Positions 16,255-25,317 of a DNA stretch of 48,894 nucleotides are shown piece after piece (positions within the stretch are counted from its first letter, which is position 1; the number at the start of each line of letters is the position of its first letter). The stretch is from Paludibacteraceae bacterium (GTDB lineage: Bacteria > Bacteroidota > Bacteroidia > Bacteroidales > Paludibacteraceae). The stretch lies in contig JAKSLA010000021.1 of NCBI GenBank assembly GCA_024401455.1, positions 1-48,894 of the forward strand, given 5' to 3'. The notes under the pieces were generated by a model, which was not told where the DNA came from, searched no databases, and saw nothing but the letters and a program-made list of their open reading frames with translations. A program made the translations under genes and the position numbers.

Positions 16255-16992
16255 ATGGCAGGAAGTTATACTGTTATTTATCTTATGGGAGGCGTCATTG
16301 CCGTGTTGGTTTTGGCAATGAGTCTTTTCTTTATCGTCAAATCGGTCAAGCGGGCGAAGGAAATAGGGATGGATATGTCGGTTATCAAGGAGACGGTTCG
16401 CAATAGTGCGATCTTTTCCATCGTTCCGAGTATTCCTATTGTGATAGGTGTGGGCATTATGATGCAATATTTGGGCTTAGCCATTTCCTGGATTCGTTTG
16501 GAGGTGATCGGTGCGTTGCAGTATGAGATTATCGCGATGAATCAGGTCTTCACGCCTGGAGAGGTGGCTACGGCTGCAACGGTTGCGACTGCTTTGGTGG
16601 TGATGACGATCAGCATCCTTTCTGGTCCGTTGTTCAATGCGTTGTTCTACAAGCATTATCAGAAGCGTTTGGCGGCTTTGCAGGAGAAGAATGCGCATCT
16701 GATGGAGACGATAACGGGCGCCTTGTTAGGAGGCCTGTTTTCGGGAATCTTGTCGGCCATGCTGATGGCGGGATTCTTTACGATAGGTACGCCTACGGTG
16801 GCCAAAGATACAGGCGTTGCTACTTACGGAGAGGTGACGCTCATCACCTTTTTTTCGAGTTGCCTGATTATGTCGCTTTGTGGGTTGTTGATTAAGAAAC
16901 TTAATTGGAAGTGGTTGGAGAGTTATGCCTTGCCTTTGACGATAGTCGGGGCGTTGGTGGTCTCTTATGTTGCGGTTGCGACCATGTATTAA
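16255..16992 (+). CDS. DUF5058-like integral membrane protein
   Basis: This is a 245-aa polytopic membrane protein with about six hydrophobic segments, including residues 7-29, 51-75, about 103-125 and 155-175. Cytoplasmic basic loops (KSVKRAKEIGMD, KHYQKRLAALQEKN) separate them. Overall it resembles the DUF5058 family (by eye). A long helix-breaking motif FSIVPSIPIVIGVGIMM suggests a transport path. Its stop is 12 nt before the next membrane protein. The pair probably forms one complex, perhaps a permease, but the substrate is unknown. It starts only 24 nt after the previous terminator and I see no promoter. Confidence 0.7.
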   Translation: MAGSYTVIYLMGGVIAVLVLAMSLFFIVKSVKRAKEIGMDMSVIKETVRNSAIFSIVPSIPIVIGVGIMMQYLGLAISWIRLEVIGALQYEIIAMNQVFTPGEVATAATVATALVVMTISILSGPLFNALFYKHYQKRLAALQEKNAHLMETITGALLGGLFSGILSAMLMAGFFTIGTPTVAKDTGVATYGEVTLITFFSSCLIMSLCGLLIKKLNWKWLESYALPLTIVGALVVSYVAVATMY

Positions 16993-17004
16993 TATCGGAA
17001 TGTT

Positions 17005-17685
17005 ATGGAACAGAAAGAGTTGGAAAGGGAAAGATATAACGATTCAGTTCATACGGCTGGACGTCGTTTTTCGTGGTTGGCCATTGGCTTAATTGTGATG
17101 GTGCCCGTCTGTTATTGTCTTACTTCGGGAGCGGCTCCCATTTGGAGCAAGATTCCGGAGTGCTTGATGTTTATGGTGGGTTATCTGGCTATCGGCTTGG
17201 TAGAGGCGTTGAGTTATGCCCCGTTGTTGGGCACGGGCGGCCAGTATTTGACCTTCATCACGGGCAATATCTCCAATTTGAAATTGCCGTGTGCCCTCAA
17301 TTCTCAGACCATTGCTCAAGTGAAGGACGGATCGGAAGAGAAGGAAATTGTAACGACGATTTCGATTGCGGTCTGTTCGATTGTAACCACGATTGTCATT
17401 GCGTTAGGTTTGATTCCGTTGGCCATCTTCCAATCGGCCATAGTTGATGCGTTGTTGCCTATTTCTCCCTACGTTATTCCAGCCATATTCGGAGGCTTGA
17501 CTTGCGTGTTGATGGCGCGCTATCTTAAAGTGGCATTGGTGCCGTTTATAGGTTGTATGCTGATCTGTTTGCTTGGGCACTTGTGTGGTTTTGGTCCTAC
17601 GGTCAATCAAGGCACTATGATTTTGGTGGGAATGTTCGTCAGTGTGGTGGCAACGAGCTTCTTGTATCGTAAGAAGATGGTCTGA
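17005..17685 (+). CDS. Integral membrane protein partner of the DUF5058-like gene
   Basis: This is a 226-aa membrane protein with about six transmembrane segments and a charged N-terminus (MEQKELERERYNDS). A polar, glycine-rich loop in the first half (LLGTGGQYLTFITGNISN followed by LKLPCALN) looks like a conserved ligand- or ion-binding turn of a permease. I do not recognise a characterised family. The 12-nt gap to the upstream gene and the terminator just after it make a two-gene operon, suggesting a two-subunit membrane system. Confidence 0.65.
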   Translation: MEQKELERERYNDSVHTAGRRFSWLAIGLIVMVPVCYCLTSGAAPIWSKIPECLMFMVGYLAIGLVEALSYAPLLGTGGQYLTFITGNISNLKLPCALNSQTIAQVKDGSEEKEIVTTISIAVCSIVTTIVIALGLIPLAIFQSAIVDALLPISPYVIPAIFGGLTCVLMARYLKVALVPFIGCMLICLLGHLCGFGPTVNQGTMILVGMFVSVVATSFLYRKKMV

Positions 17686-17745
17686 ATCGATAGAAGTCCT
17701 CCTGTTGGTCTTGGGGGCGCTAATGAGGAATAGATATTGAAAAAA

Positions 17746-17784
17746 GAGGTGCATTTGTTTGGAATGCACCTCTTCGTTTTTTTT
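17746..17784 (+). terminator. Rho-independent terminator after the membrane pair
   Basis: GAGGTGCATT (17746-17755) pairs with AATGCACCTC (17763-17772), followed by a T-run. The 10-bp stem is perfect. Confidence 0.92.
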
Positions 17785-18635
17785 CATGCGGTTTCAATCA
17801 ACAGATACTAAATTGTGAATTCACGATATTAGTGAAAGAGATATTGCCTTCGCTTTTGCGAAGACGGGGTTTTTAATGCTATGTATGTATTGCCGTGAGA
17901 AAATAAGAGGTGGGGCAGCGTTTGGGTATGTGGCTGTCTCTCTTCCGATGATTCATGAAAAGTTGGTTGTCCGAAGGGCAACGATTGAGAATCGAGTCGC
18001 ATCAGTAGCGACAATTCTGAACTTTTAAGAGTCATGTTTATGGTCAAATGTTTGGAAAGCAAAGGAGAGAATGTAGTCGTTCCTTATTTGAATAAGTTTG
18101 GCTTGTCGTGTTTTGGTTCACTAAAAACTCTTTCTGCAGCCCCAATCCGCATTAGAGTTCCATTCCTTATCCTTTTGTCTTAATTCCTACTAAAAAATGG
18201 TTTCCTAAAGTCACTTCCTCTTTCCCCTAAACATTCCCAAGACGGTTTGTCTCGGGAAATGCTTAGATGAATGTATAATCTATCAAAAATCGTCTTCTCT
18301 TAGGCAACCTGGTTCGATGGTCGCCGAGAAAAATGGAAAAGTTAAATATAAGATGTAAAGTTTTCTTGTCTTTCGACATTGCAAATGTATGTACTATCTC
18401 GAAAAACAGGTAAAAGTTATTCGGCAATGGATAAGAATAATTCGTCAAAAGGGGTGAAAAGTGCACTTTTGTCGATGAAATGGGTGCTTTTGTCGTAAAA
18501 AAGTTTTTTTTAAAGATAAGACTATCGCCTTCGGGAGCGTATTGAAGAACTGTGCATAATACTTCTAAAAGAGGGAATGAGCCGATAAAATTCGATTTGA
18601 AAGGTGGAAATAGAGGCGTTGGCTTATTTTTATCG

Positions 18636-18643
18636 TATATTTG
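18636..18643 (+). promoter_or_regulatory. -7 box for the GT2 gene
   Basis: TATATTTG lies 22 nt before the ATG at 18666. The -33 element is unclear. It argues against the upstream start at 18552. Confidence 0.5.
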
Positions 18644-18665
18644 GCGAGTAAAAAATAGGATTGAT

Positions 18666-19628
18666 ATGCAACAGAGCAATGGACAAATAACGGTAGATGC
18701 CATTATTCCAACTTTTAAACCAGACGAAACGCTTTATCGTCTTTTGGCAGCATTGCAGACGCAGAGTTGCCCAGTTTCGAAAGTGTGGGTGGTGAATACG
18801 AGGGAAGAAGGTTCACCCGATTTGAAGGCGGTGCTTGAGGCTCGTTATGGAACATGGGTCTCTGTCAATGACATTCCGGTTGCTGAATTTGACCATGGAA
18901 AGGCGCGCAATTATGGAGCCTCTTTTTCCTCGGCCGATTATCTTCTGTTCATGACGCAAGATGCCGTTCCTGCTGACGATCGAATGGTGGAATCGTTGCT
19001 TGCCGCGTTTACCGAAGAGAGCGTGGCGGTGGCTTATGCTCGCCAATTGCCAAGGCCCAATGCGGCGAATTTGGAGCGTTTGTCGCGTGAGTTTAACTAT
19101 CCGAATGTTTCGCAGACCAAATGCAAGTCCGATTTGCCGAAGTTAGGCATCAAGACCTATTTCTGCTCTAATGTCTGTGCGCTCTATTCAAAGCCTCTAT
19201 TCGATCATCTCTCTCGGTTTAAGGAGGGTATGATTTTCAACGAAGACATGCTATTTGCGGCTGCCGCTATTCAGGCGGACTATTCGGTTGTTTATCAAGC
19301 CTCTGCTCGGGTTGTGCATTCTCATGATTACAGTGCGGAAAGATTGTTTGAACGATATTTTGACATTGGCGTCTCTCAGCGTCAGCATCCCGCTGTGTTT
19401 GAAAATGTGGCATCGAGTGGCGAGGGAAGCCGTTTCGTAAGTTGGATGTTGCAGAAATTGATTCATCCAGTTGACGTGTTTGGATTGTTTTGTTTCGTGA
19501 TGCAGACATTGTTCAAGGGCGCCGGTTTTTTGTTGGGAAAGAATTACGACAAATTGCCGTTGGCATTATGCCGGAAGTTCTCTTCGTTCCCGGCGTATTG
19601 GGATCGGAACACGATAGTAAAGCGGTGA
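18666..19628 (+). CDS. Family 2 glycosyltransferase, rhamnosyltransferase-like
   Basis: This is a 320-aa GT2 enzyme (GT-A fold). The N-terminal nucleotide-binding strand is VDAIIPTFKPDETLYRLL, then TQSCPVSKVWVVN. The acidic stretch FMTQDAVPADD takes the place of the DxD-type metal site, and FNEDMLFAAAAIQADY supplies the ED catalytic region. The tail (HDYSAERLFERYFDIG) resembles RfbN-type rhamnosyltransferases. It probably adds a sugar to a surface polysaccharide from a dTDP- or other NDP-sugar. The frame opens at 18552, but the first 38 residues look non-coding and the -7 box lies inside them, so 18666 is chosen. It stands alone. Confidence 0.82.
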   Translation: MQQSNGQITVDAIIPTFKPDETLYRLLAALQTQSCPVSKVWVVNTREEGSPDLKAVLEARYGTWVSVNDIPVAEFDHGKARNYGASFSSADYLLFMTQDAVPADDRMVESLLAAFTEESVAVAYARQLPRPNAANLERLSREFNYPNVSQTKCKSDLPKLGIKTYFCSNVCALYSKPLFDHLSRFKEGMIFNEDMLFAAAAIQADYSVVYQASARVVHSHDYSAERLFERYFDIGVSQRQHPAVFENVASSGEGSRFVSWMLQKLIHPVDVFGLFCFVMQTLFKGAGFLLGKNYDKLPLALCRKFSSFPAYWDRNTIVKR

Positions 19629-19805
19629 GAACCCAACGAATACTGCAGAGATGGCAGTGATTCATAACGGATTATCTGCCAAAACGGCGAAACTCAATGT
19701 TGGCATGGTTGTTGGATGATATCTGTTGAATGGCTTGATGATTTGTCTTGCGTGAGTGTAGCGACATTTTGTCAAGTGAGTGTAGTAAATTATCTTTAGG
19801 TCCTA

Positions 19806-20369
19806 ATGCCAATCTATAAAGTATATACAGGTCTTGTCGCTCCGACAAAGAAGGTGCATCGCACGGAGGAGGAAATGGCTTATGCTATGTCTTGTAGTAG
19901 TACATCGCCCGGCTTGGGAATGATTTCCCCTGATACCGTTTTTAGGGAGAAGGGAACGCCTGAGGGTTTTGAAAGCGAGGACATTACAAAGGCTATGCGG
20001 TATGCAAACACCTTGCGCAAGATGTCTATTTACGGAGGTGTTTGGGTGGAATACGAAGATGATTACGGCGTGCGCAAGATAGAGTATGTGCATTCCGACT
20101 ATTGTCTCTATTTTAATGGCGTTGATAGGCAGCAGTTTATAGAAGGAGATGATCTTCTGGCTTTGAAAAACTTGGCAGAGCAGATGGCGAAGGAAGAGCG
20201 TACGCGTTGGCATGGATTCGAGATATTCGACTATTATGCGGGTGGCCGGCTGCTATGGAGGTTGGGCTATCTGGAATGGCAGGAAAAGCAGAATGCGAAA
20301 CGAAATGCGTGGGCGGTGGCTGTATTTCTACTTTTAGCGTTGACAGTCCACACTTTACTGACGCGTTAA
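19806..20369 (+). CDS. Hypothetical protein with C-terminal membrane anchor
   Basis: This is a 187-aa protein with no recognised family. There is no signal peptide. Most of the protein is soluble and rich in Tyr, Glu and Arg (VWVEYEDDYGVRKIEYVHSD). Near the end a hydrophobic segment (AWAVAVFLLLALTVHTLL) preceded by NAKRN suggests a tail anchor with the bulk in the cytoplasm. A TATCTTTA sequence about 13 nt upstream is a one-mismatch -7 box. A direct repeat GTGAGTGTAG lies just before it (19752-19761 and 19776-19785). Coding character looks real, function unknown. Confidence 0.6.
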   Translation: MPIYKVYTGLVAPTKKVHRTEEEMAYAMSCSSTSPGLGMISPDTVFREKGTPEGFESEDITKAMRYANTLRKMSIYGGVWVEYEDDYGVRKIEYVHSDYCLYFNGVDRQQFIEGDDLLALKNLAEQMAKEERTRWHGFEIFDYYAGGRLLWRLGYLEWQEKQNAKRNAWAVAVFLLLALTVHTLLTR

Positions 20370-20389
20370 TGTTGTAAACCGACGTTTAC

Positions 20390-20419
20390 TTGTCGTTTAG
20401 TTTGTTTTGATTATCTTTG
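20390..20419 (+). promoter_or_regulatory. Promoter of the TSCPD / truA genes
   Basis: TTG (20390-20392), a 19-nt spacer and TATCTTTG (20412-20419) are present. The leader to the ATG at 20562 is about 140 nt. Confidence 0.65.
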
Positions 20420-20561
20420 TGCCGTTGACTTGCCAAAAGGAGGATTGGGTACATTTCACCGATGAAAAGGCGTGTCTCCAATCCGATCCGGATAGAAGAG
20501 TTCACAATTGTATTATTAAGAAATCGGGGAGTTAAAATACCCTTTACAAAAACATCATATT

Positions 20562-20810
20562 ATGGAAGTAACAAAGAGTTATCCGTGTGTTGGTACATGT
20601 TCTAAAATGATTGTCGTTTCCGTGGACGAAGGCGTCATTACAAATGCACAAATCATAGGCGGTTGTCCAGGCAATACCGTTGGTGTTTCTGCCTTGGTAG
20701 TCGGAATGAAGGTACAAGACGCCATTTCTCGTCTAAAAGGCATTGATTGTGGCGGAAGAGGCACCTCTTGTCCCGATCAAATGGCAAAAGCTTTGGAGAA
20801 GTTTCTTTAA
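20562..20810 (+). CDS. TSCPD domain protein (TIGR03905-like)
   Basis: This is an 82-aa protein with the TSCPD module: CVGTCSKMI, GGCPGNTVGVSALV and a final CGGRGTSCPDQMA. TSCPD domains occur at the C-terminus of some ribonucleotide reductases and as stand-alone small proteins, and the several Cys residues suggest metal binding. Function is unknown. It lies 44 nt before truA and may be co-transcribed with it. Confidence 0.87.
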   Translation: MEVTKSYPCVGTCSKMIVVSVDEGVITNAQIIGGCPGNTVGVSALVVGMKVQDAISRLKGIDCGGRGTSCPDQMAKALEKFL

Positions 20811-20854
20811 TCCCGTTACGGTAGTAAAATAGAAGACGTAGATATACAACTGTC

Positions 20855-21649
20855 ATGGAGAGCGAGCAGATGGATATGGCATTGGTGCCTGCAGAGGTGG
20901 ATGAAAATGTGGTTAAAACCCGTTATTTCATCTACTTCGCCTATCGTGGTACGAACTATCACGGATGGCAGATTCAGCCCAACAACATTACCGTTCAAGT
21001 GGTGATGCAGGAGGCTATGTCCAAGATTTTTAGGGAGCCCGTCTCTATGACAGGGGCAGGTCGAACCGATACGGGGGTTCATGCCTCGTTTATGGCAGCG
21101 CATTTCGATTTGGTTCATCCGATAGATGACACGGAGCGCATGGTTCAGAAATTGAACAGTGTTTTGCCTGTCGATATTTCCGTAGATAGAATAGAACGCG
21201 TAGCCCCTGATGCCCACGCTCGCTTTGATGCTAAATCTCGTACGTATAAATACTATGTGACGGAGAAGAAAAATCCCTTTTCATCGGATTTTTCAGCCCG
21301 AATTATCGGAAAAGGGTTAGATTATGGCAAGATGAACGAGGCGGCCCAAGTTTTGTTTGACTACATCGACTTTACAAGTTTCAGCAAGGTGCATACGGAT
21401 GCAAAGACCAACAATTGTAAAATCATGCGGGCAGAGTGGGCCAAAGAGGGCGATTTCTGGGTGTTTACCATTCAGGCCGACCGTTTTTTGCGTAATATGG
21501 TGCGTGCGGTGGTTGGAACCTTGTTTGAGGTAGGGCGTGGAAAGATGACGGTAGAGCAATTCCGTGCGATAATAGAGTCGAAAGACCGTTGCAAGGCGGG
21601 TACGTCAGCACCGGCAGAAGGGTTGTTCCTCGTGAATGTCGAATATTGA
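20855..21649 (+). CDS. truA: tRNA pseudouridine(38-40) synthase
   Basis: TruA converts uridines 38-40 in the tRNA anticodon stem-loop to pseudouridine. The 264-aa length is normal with a slightly long N-terminus (about 20 residues before [12 protein letters not shown]). The catalytic aspartate is Asp72 in [11 protein letters not shown]. Other marks are [10 protein letters not shown], the SRTYKYYV strand, and [20 protein letters not shown] near the end. The start at 20855 is the first ATG, and an internal Met a few residues later cannot be excluded. It may be co-transcribed with the TSCPD gene. Confidence 0.96.
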   Translation: MESEQMDMALVPAEVDENVVKTRYFIYFAYRGTNYHGWQIQPNNITVQVVMQEAMSKIFREPVSMTGAGRTDTGVHASFMAAHFDLVHPIDDTERMVQKLNSVLPVDISVDRIERVAPDAHARFDAKSRTYKYYVTEKKNPFSSDFSARIIGKGLDYGKMNEAAQVLFDYIDFTSFSKVHTDAKTNNCKIMRAEWAKEGDFWVFTIQADRFLRNMVRAVVGTLFEVGRGKMTVEQFRAIIESKDRCKAGTSAPAEGLFLVNVEY

Positions 21650-21860
21650 ATGATGTAAATGATCTATAAAATCGTTGTGTTGTATTTGTTTGTTTGCTAA
21701 TTTGTTAGTTGTGTAAATATGAAGTAATTGTTTTGATTTTTTTTTCGACTCTTTTAAGCCTGAGTTGTTCCTATGTGGCACCGCAATCCCCAGAGAAAAG
21801 TTGAAGGTTTGCTCTCTCTCTTTGTTGATATCTTTTTTGTTTTTTCCCAGAAGGCGATGA

Positions 21861-21889
21861 TTGGTTTGCTGTAATTTTTTATATATTTG
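21861..21889 (+). promoter_or_regulatory. Promoter of the beta-helix lipoprotein gene
   Basis: TTG (21861-21863), an 18-nt spacer and TATATTTG (21882-21889) are present. The ATG at 21933 lies about 43 nt further on. Confidence 0.5.
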
Positions 21890-21932
21890 TGTAAACTGTT
21901 TAGGATTGTTGTAGAACAAAAAATATAACGAA

Positions 21933-23360
21933 ATGAAACATCGTATTGCATTGTGGGGAATCGCAGCTGCTTTTTGTGCTCTTCCCTTTGTTTCAAGTTG
22001 CACTAAGGAGGATAATGGAGATAATCACTATCCGGTAAATGCTGTTACGAGTGATTCCCTTATGGGTATTGTTAGCGGTGGCGGACAATATCGTCAAGGT
22101 GACGTGGTGAAAATCACAGCCTATCCGATGGTGGGTTATGAATTTTTCGAATGGCAGGACGGCTCCAAAGAGAATCCTCGTATGGTGGATGTCCAAAATG
22201 TGGTATATTTGACGGCTTATTTCCGAGTAAAGAACGAAGGTGTCGTCTTGGAACATCTGCCCAATGAAGTATCCAAAGATTTGGTGGTGAAGGATTTAGG
22301 CTTGAAGATTGATTATGTCATCGATAGTGCTTTGGTGGTGAAAAATGGCGCGTTGTTGACAATCGAGCCGGGTGTAACCATTGAGTTTGCCAACGAAAAG
22401 GCTTGTATCATTGTAGAGGATGGAGCCGCATTGCAGATGGCTGGTACGCCTTCTCAACAGATTATATTGCAGGGCCCGATTGACAATTCGAACAAGGGTT
22501 CTTGGGGATTTGTAGAGTACCGTTCCGACCGAATGGAGAATGTGATGACCTATGTTCGCTTCAACAATGGCGGTAGTGACAAGGATAACGCCACATTGCG
22601 TTTGACTGAAAAGGCGAGTGTCGCAATGCAGCATTGTACGATGGTGGGTGGCCTTGGTGTCGGCATTTCCTCTTATACGGCAGAAGGAAATCCTTTCCGC
22701 TCTTTCGTCAGCAACAAGATCTCCAATATGGACAGTTACGCTATGCACATTTCATTGCCGCAAATTAACCAATTGGGCGCAGGCAATTCCTATCCCAACA
22801 ACAGGAATTTCATTCTCGTAAGTGGAGATTCTGTAGCGTCGGGAATGGTGGCTTTCTCCAGCCAAGGCATTCCGTTCTTGATGGAGTCCGATTTGACAGT
22901 AGGCGATGATGGATTGTTGGTCATAGAGGCGGGTACTGTCATTGCCTTTATGCAAGATAAGAAGTTGACTGTCACACCTAATGGAATATTGCAGGTTAAT
23001 GGAACGATATCTTCGTTGGTCAGCATCAAGGGTATGTTAGACGGTGTGCCTGGCTATTGGAAAGGTGTTGATTTCCAAAGTAATAAGAATGCTTTTGGTG
23101 GTAACCGCTTGCAATATTGCGTAATCAACGGTGGCGGTGGTGATCCGGAAGGCGCTTGTCTCACATTGGGTGACGACATTCTATTGGAAATGAAGAACGC
23201 TCAATTCTTCAATAGTGGTGCTTACGGAATGAAGGTGCGCCTCAATCCTTTAACGGCAAAGGTTGACGGCGTTTACAGTGAAGGCATCAAGTTTGCCAAC
23301 AATAAGTTGGGTAACGTGTATGACGCGACGACAAATCAGACGCTTCCTGAGTTGCCGTAA
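21933..23360 (+). CDS. Lipoprotein with InlB-type repeat and parallel beta-helix-like body
   Basis: This is a 475-aa lipoprotein with lipobox VSSC (Cys at about residue 23) followed by acidic TKEDNGDN. About residues 45-92 read as a divergent InlB B-repeat (GGGQYRQGDVVKITAYPMV, GYEFFEWQDGS, AYF). The rest has regularly spaced short strands and glycine turns (VVKNGALLTIEPGVTIEF, LLVIEAGTVIAF) that suggest a right-handed parallel beta-helix. It is probably surface- or periplasm-exposed. The ligand is unknown. It is monocistronic with its own promoter and a terminator-like hairpin after it. Confidence 0.72.
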   Translation: MKHRIALWGIAAAFCALPFVSSCTKEDNGDNHYPVNAVTSDSLMGIVSGGGQYRQGDVVKITAYPMVGYEFFEWQDGSKENPRMVDVQNVVYLTAYFRVKNEGVVLEHLPNEVSKDLVVKDLGLKIDYVIDSALVVKNGALLTIEPGVTIEFANEKACIIVEDGAALQMAGTPSQQIILQGPIDNSNKGSWGFVEYRSDRMENVMTYVRFNNGGSDKDNATLRLTEKASVAMQHCTMVGGLGVGISSYTAEGNPFRSFVSNKISNMDSYAMHISLPQINQLGAGNSYPNNRNFILVSGDSVASGMVAFSSQGIPFLMESDLTVGDDGLLVIEAGTVIAFMQDKKLTVTPNGILQVNGTISSLVSIKGMLDGVPGYWKGVDFQSNKNAFGGNRLQYCVINGGGGDPEGACLTLGDDILLEMKNAQFFNSGAYGMKVRLNPLTAKVDGVYSEGIKFANNKLGNVYDATTNQTLPELP

Positions 23361-23417
23361 GTTTGCAGATGGATGACATGGAGGTTGCCTGACTTTGAGC
23401 AATCTCTTGAAAATAGA

Positions 23418-23459
23418 AGGGGAGGCTCCTGTTTTTAGGGAGGTCTCCTCTTTCTTTTT
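23418..23459 (+). terminator. Terminator-like hairpin after the beta-helix lipoprotein
   Basis: AGGGGAGGCTCC (23418-23429) pairs, with G-T wobbles, to the GGGAGGTCTCCTCT segment (about 23438-23451), followed by a T-rich run. Confidence 0.65.
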
Positions 23460-23530
23460 CGAACAAATCACTTGTGGGGCGATTATTCAGGTCGTTTTGT
23501 GGTTAGACGTTCGATAAAATGGATAATTGT

Positions 23531-23562
23531 TTTGGAAGGATGCGCTATTTCTAATAAATTTG
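23531..23562 (+). promoter_or_regulatory. Promoter of the nucleotide-sugar operon
   Basis: TTTG (23531-23534), a 20-nt spacer and TAAATTTG (23555-23562) form a full consensus match. It fixes the aminotransferase start at 23586 rather than 23472. Confidence 0.8.
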
Positions 23563-23585
23563 TAAGATTAGAAGTATTCTGTATT

Positions 23586-24719
23586 ATGAAAAACATTCAG
23601 ATGGTTGACTTGAAGAGCCAATATGCGAAAATCAAGCAAGAGATAGACGCTGGCATTCAAGAGGTTTTGGATTCGACCGTTTTTATCAAAGGCGGAAAGG
23701 TGAATGATTTCCAACATCATTTGGAGGAATATTTGGGTGTGAAGCATGTCATCCCTGTGGGGAATGGTACTGATGCGCTCCAGATATCATTGATGGCGTT
23801 GGGTTTGCAGCCAGGCGACGAGGTCATCACGCCCACCTTCACATTCATTGCTACGGCCGAAGTGGTGGCTTTGTTAGGTTTGACGCCGGTTTTGGTGGAT
23901 GTCGATCCTGATTCATTCACACTCTCTTTGTCTGCTGTCGAACAAGCCATTACCCCCAAAACGAAGGCGATTGTGCCCGTGCATCTTTTTGGTCAGAATG
24001 CCGATATGGAGCCGTTGCTCGCTTTGGCTGCGCGGCATGGCCTTTATGTCGTGGAGGATGCCTGCCAATCCATCGGTTCGGAATATACATTTTCTGACGG
24101 TCGTAAGGCAAAGTCAGGCTGCATGGGGCATTTGGGCTGCACCTCCTTCTTCCCATCGAAGAATTTAGGTTGTTATGGTGACGGGGGCGCTATTTTCACG
24201 AATGACGATGAATTGGCGGCCAAAGCACGTTGCATCGCCAATCACGGAATGGAAGTCCGATACTATCATGACCGAGTAGGTGTCAATTCCCGTTTGGATG
24301 CCATACAGGCGGCTGTGTTGGATGTGAAACTCCGCTATTTGGATGATTACATTCGTAACCGTCAGAGGGCGGCGGCCTACTACGACCAAGCGTTGGGAAA
24401 GGTGCAAGGCGTCAAGATTCCGAGCCGAAGTGCTCAATCTACGCACGTTTTTCATCAATACACCCTCTGTTTGGATGCTTCGATTGATAGGGATGCTCTT
24501 CGCAAGAAGTTGGATGAAAAGGGAGTTCCTGCTATGGTATATTATCCCGTTCCGTTACATTTGCAGAAGGCGTATCGAAATGACCGCTATGGCGACGGAA
24601 CATTCCCCGTAGCGGAGCGTTTGGCGGCTTCCGTCTTGTCATTGCCGATGCATACGGAGTTGGATGAGGAGCAGTTGGCCTACATTGTTACAACGCTAAA
24701 AGAGAGTTTGTCTGTCTAA
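23586..24719 (+). CDS. DegT/DnrJ/EryC1/StrS family sugar aminotransferase (WbpE-like)
   Basis: This is a 377-aa PLP-dependent aminotransferase that converts a 3-keto nucleotide sugar to a 3-amino sugar. The PLP Schiff-base lysine is Lys192 in FFPSKNLGCYGDGGA, and the pyridine-binding Asp158 is in VVEDACQS. GNGTDALQ (about 60-67) binds the phosphate. The C-terminal VPAMVYYPVPLHLQKAY is typical. With the next two genes (acetyltransferase, oxidoreductase) it matches WbpE-WbpD-WbpB, which make UDP-GlcNAc(3NAc)A in Pseudomonas. It is first in the operon, with a consensus promoter 24 nt upstream. Confidence 0.9.
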   Translation: MKNIQMVDLKSQYAKIKQEIDAGIQEVLDSTVFIKGGKVNDFQHHLEEYLGVKHVIPVGNGTDALQISLMALGLQPGDEVITPTFTFIATAEVVALLGLTPVLVDVDPDSFTLSLSAVEQAITPKTKAIVPVHLFGQNADMEPLLALAARHGLYVVEDACQSIGSEYTFSDGRKAKSGCMGHLGCTSFFPSKNLGCYGDGGAIFTNDDELAAKARCIANHGMEVRYYHDRVGVNSRLDAIQAAVLDVKLRYLDDYIRNRQRAAAYYDQALGKVQGVKIPSRSAQSTHVFHQYTLCLDASIDRDALRKKLDEKGVPAMVYYPVPLHLQKAYRNDRYGDGTFPVAERLAASVLSLPMHTELDEEQLAYIVTTLKESLSV

Positions 24720-24731
24720 ATCGCTAAAACA

Positions 24732-25313
24732 ATGGATGAAAAGGGATATTTTGCGCATGAAACAGCAGTCGTGGACGAAGGTTGTCAGATAGGTAAAGAT
24801 ACGATGATTTGGCATTTTTCGCACATTATGTCGGGTTCTGTGGTAGGTGAGCATTGTAACATCGGACAAAATGTAGTGGTTTCTCCTGGCGTTGTGCTTG
24901 GACGAAATGTAAAGGTGCAGAACAATGTTTCCATCTATACAGGCGTTATATGTGAGGATGATGTGTTTTTAGGCCCGTCCATGGTCTTTACCAATGTGAT
25001 AAATCCACGGAGCCACGTCTCCCGCAAACATGAGTTCAAGCAGACGATTGTCAGGCGAGGGGCCTCCATCGGGGCCAATGCGACGGTGGTTTGTGGGAAT
25101 GAGATTGGCGAATATGCCATGATCGGTGCTGGTGCCGTCATCACCCATCCAGTGAAGCCCTATGCCTTGGTGGTGGGCAATCCTGCCCGGCAGACGGGTT
25201 GGGTGAGTGCGTATGGGCACAAATTGAAATTTGATAAAGAGAATCAGGCAGTCTGTCCTGAAACAGGAATGAAATACGAACTCAAGGACGGCAATGTCTA
25301 TGAAATAAAGTAA
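24732..25313 (+). CDS. Left-handed beta-helix N-acetyltransferase (WbpD-like)
   Basis: This is a 193-aa hexapeptide-repeat acetyltransferase. The protein is one long left-handed beta-helix (AVVDEGCQIGKDTMIWHFSH, CNIGQNVVVSPGVVLGRNVK, then ASIGANATVVCGNEIGEYAM). IWHFSHIM and the NPRSHVSRKHEFK insertion are typical of WbpD/WlbB enzymes, which acetylate the 3-amino group of UDP-3-amino sugars with acetyl-CoA. It lies 12 nt after the aminotransferase and 4 nt before the oxidoreductase. It probably works as a trimer. Confidence 0.9.
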   Translation: MDEKGYFAHETAVVDEGCQIGKDTMIWHFSHIMSGSVVGEHCNIGQNVVVSPGVVLGRNVKVQNNVSIYTGVICEDDVFLGPSMVFTNVINPRSHVSRKHEFKQTIVRRGASIGANATVVCGNEIGEYAMIGAGAVITHPVKPYALVVGNPARQTGWVSAYGHKLKFDKENQAVCPETGMKYELKDGNVYEIK

Positions 25314-25317
25314 GAGA

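Larger units (their letters stand above)
17686..18665. other. Long region without a convincing gene
   Basis: About 980 bases hold the terminator at 17746-17784, an imperfect hairpin at 18234-18258 (TTCCCAAGAC pairing 9 of 10 with GTCTCGGGAA, no T-run) and a repeated TTTTGTCG in GTGCACTTTTGTCG / GGTGCTTTTGTCG (about 18459-18496). Open frames here (17829-18062 and 18263-18703, both minus) have no recognisable domains or promoters at the right place. A decayed gene or an ncRNA is possible, and nothing positive was seen. Confidence 0.5.

Noticed and set aside
18263-18703. 146-aa open frame on the minus strand
   Set aside because: No domain, no sensible start, and it overlaps the promoter and start of the GT2 gene. 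A TACATTTG box inside it (18382-18389) would leave only a 38-codon frame beginning 2 nt after the box, which cannot be translated normally.
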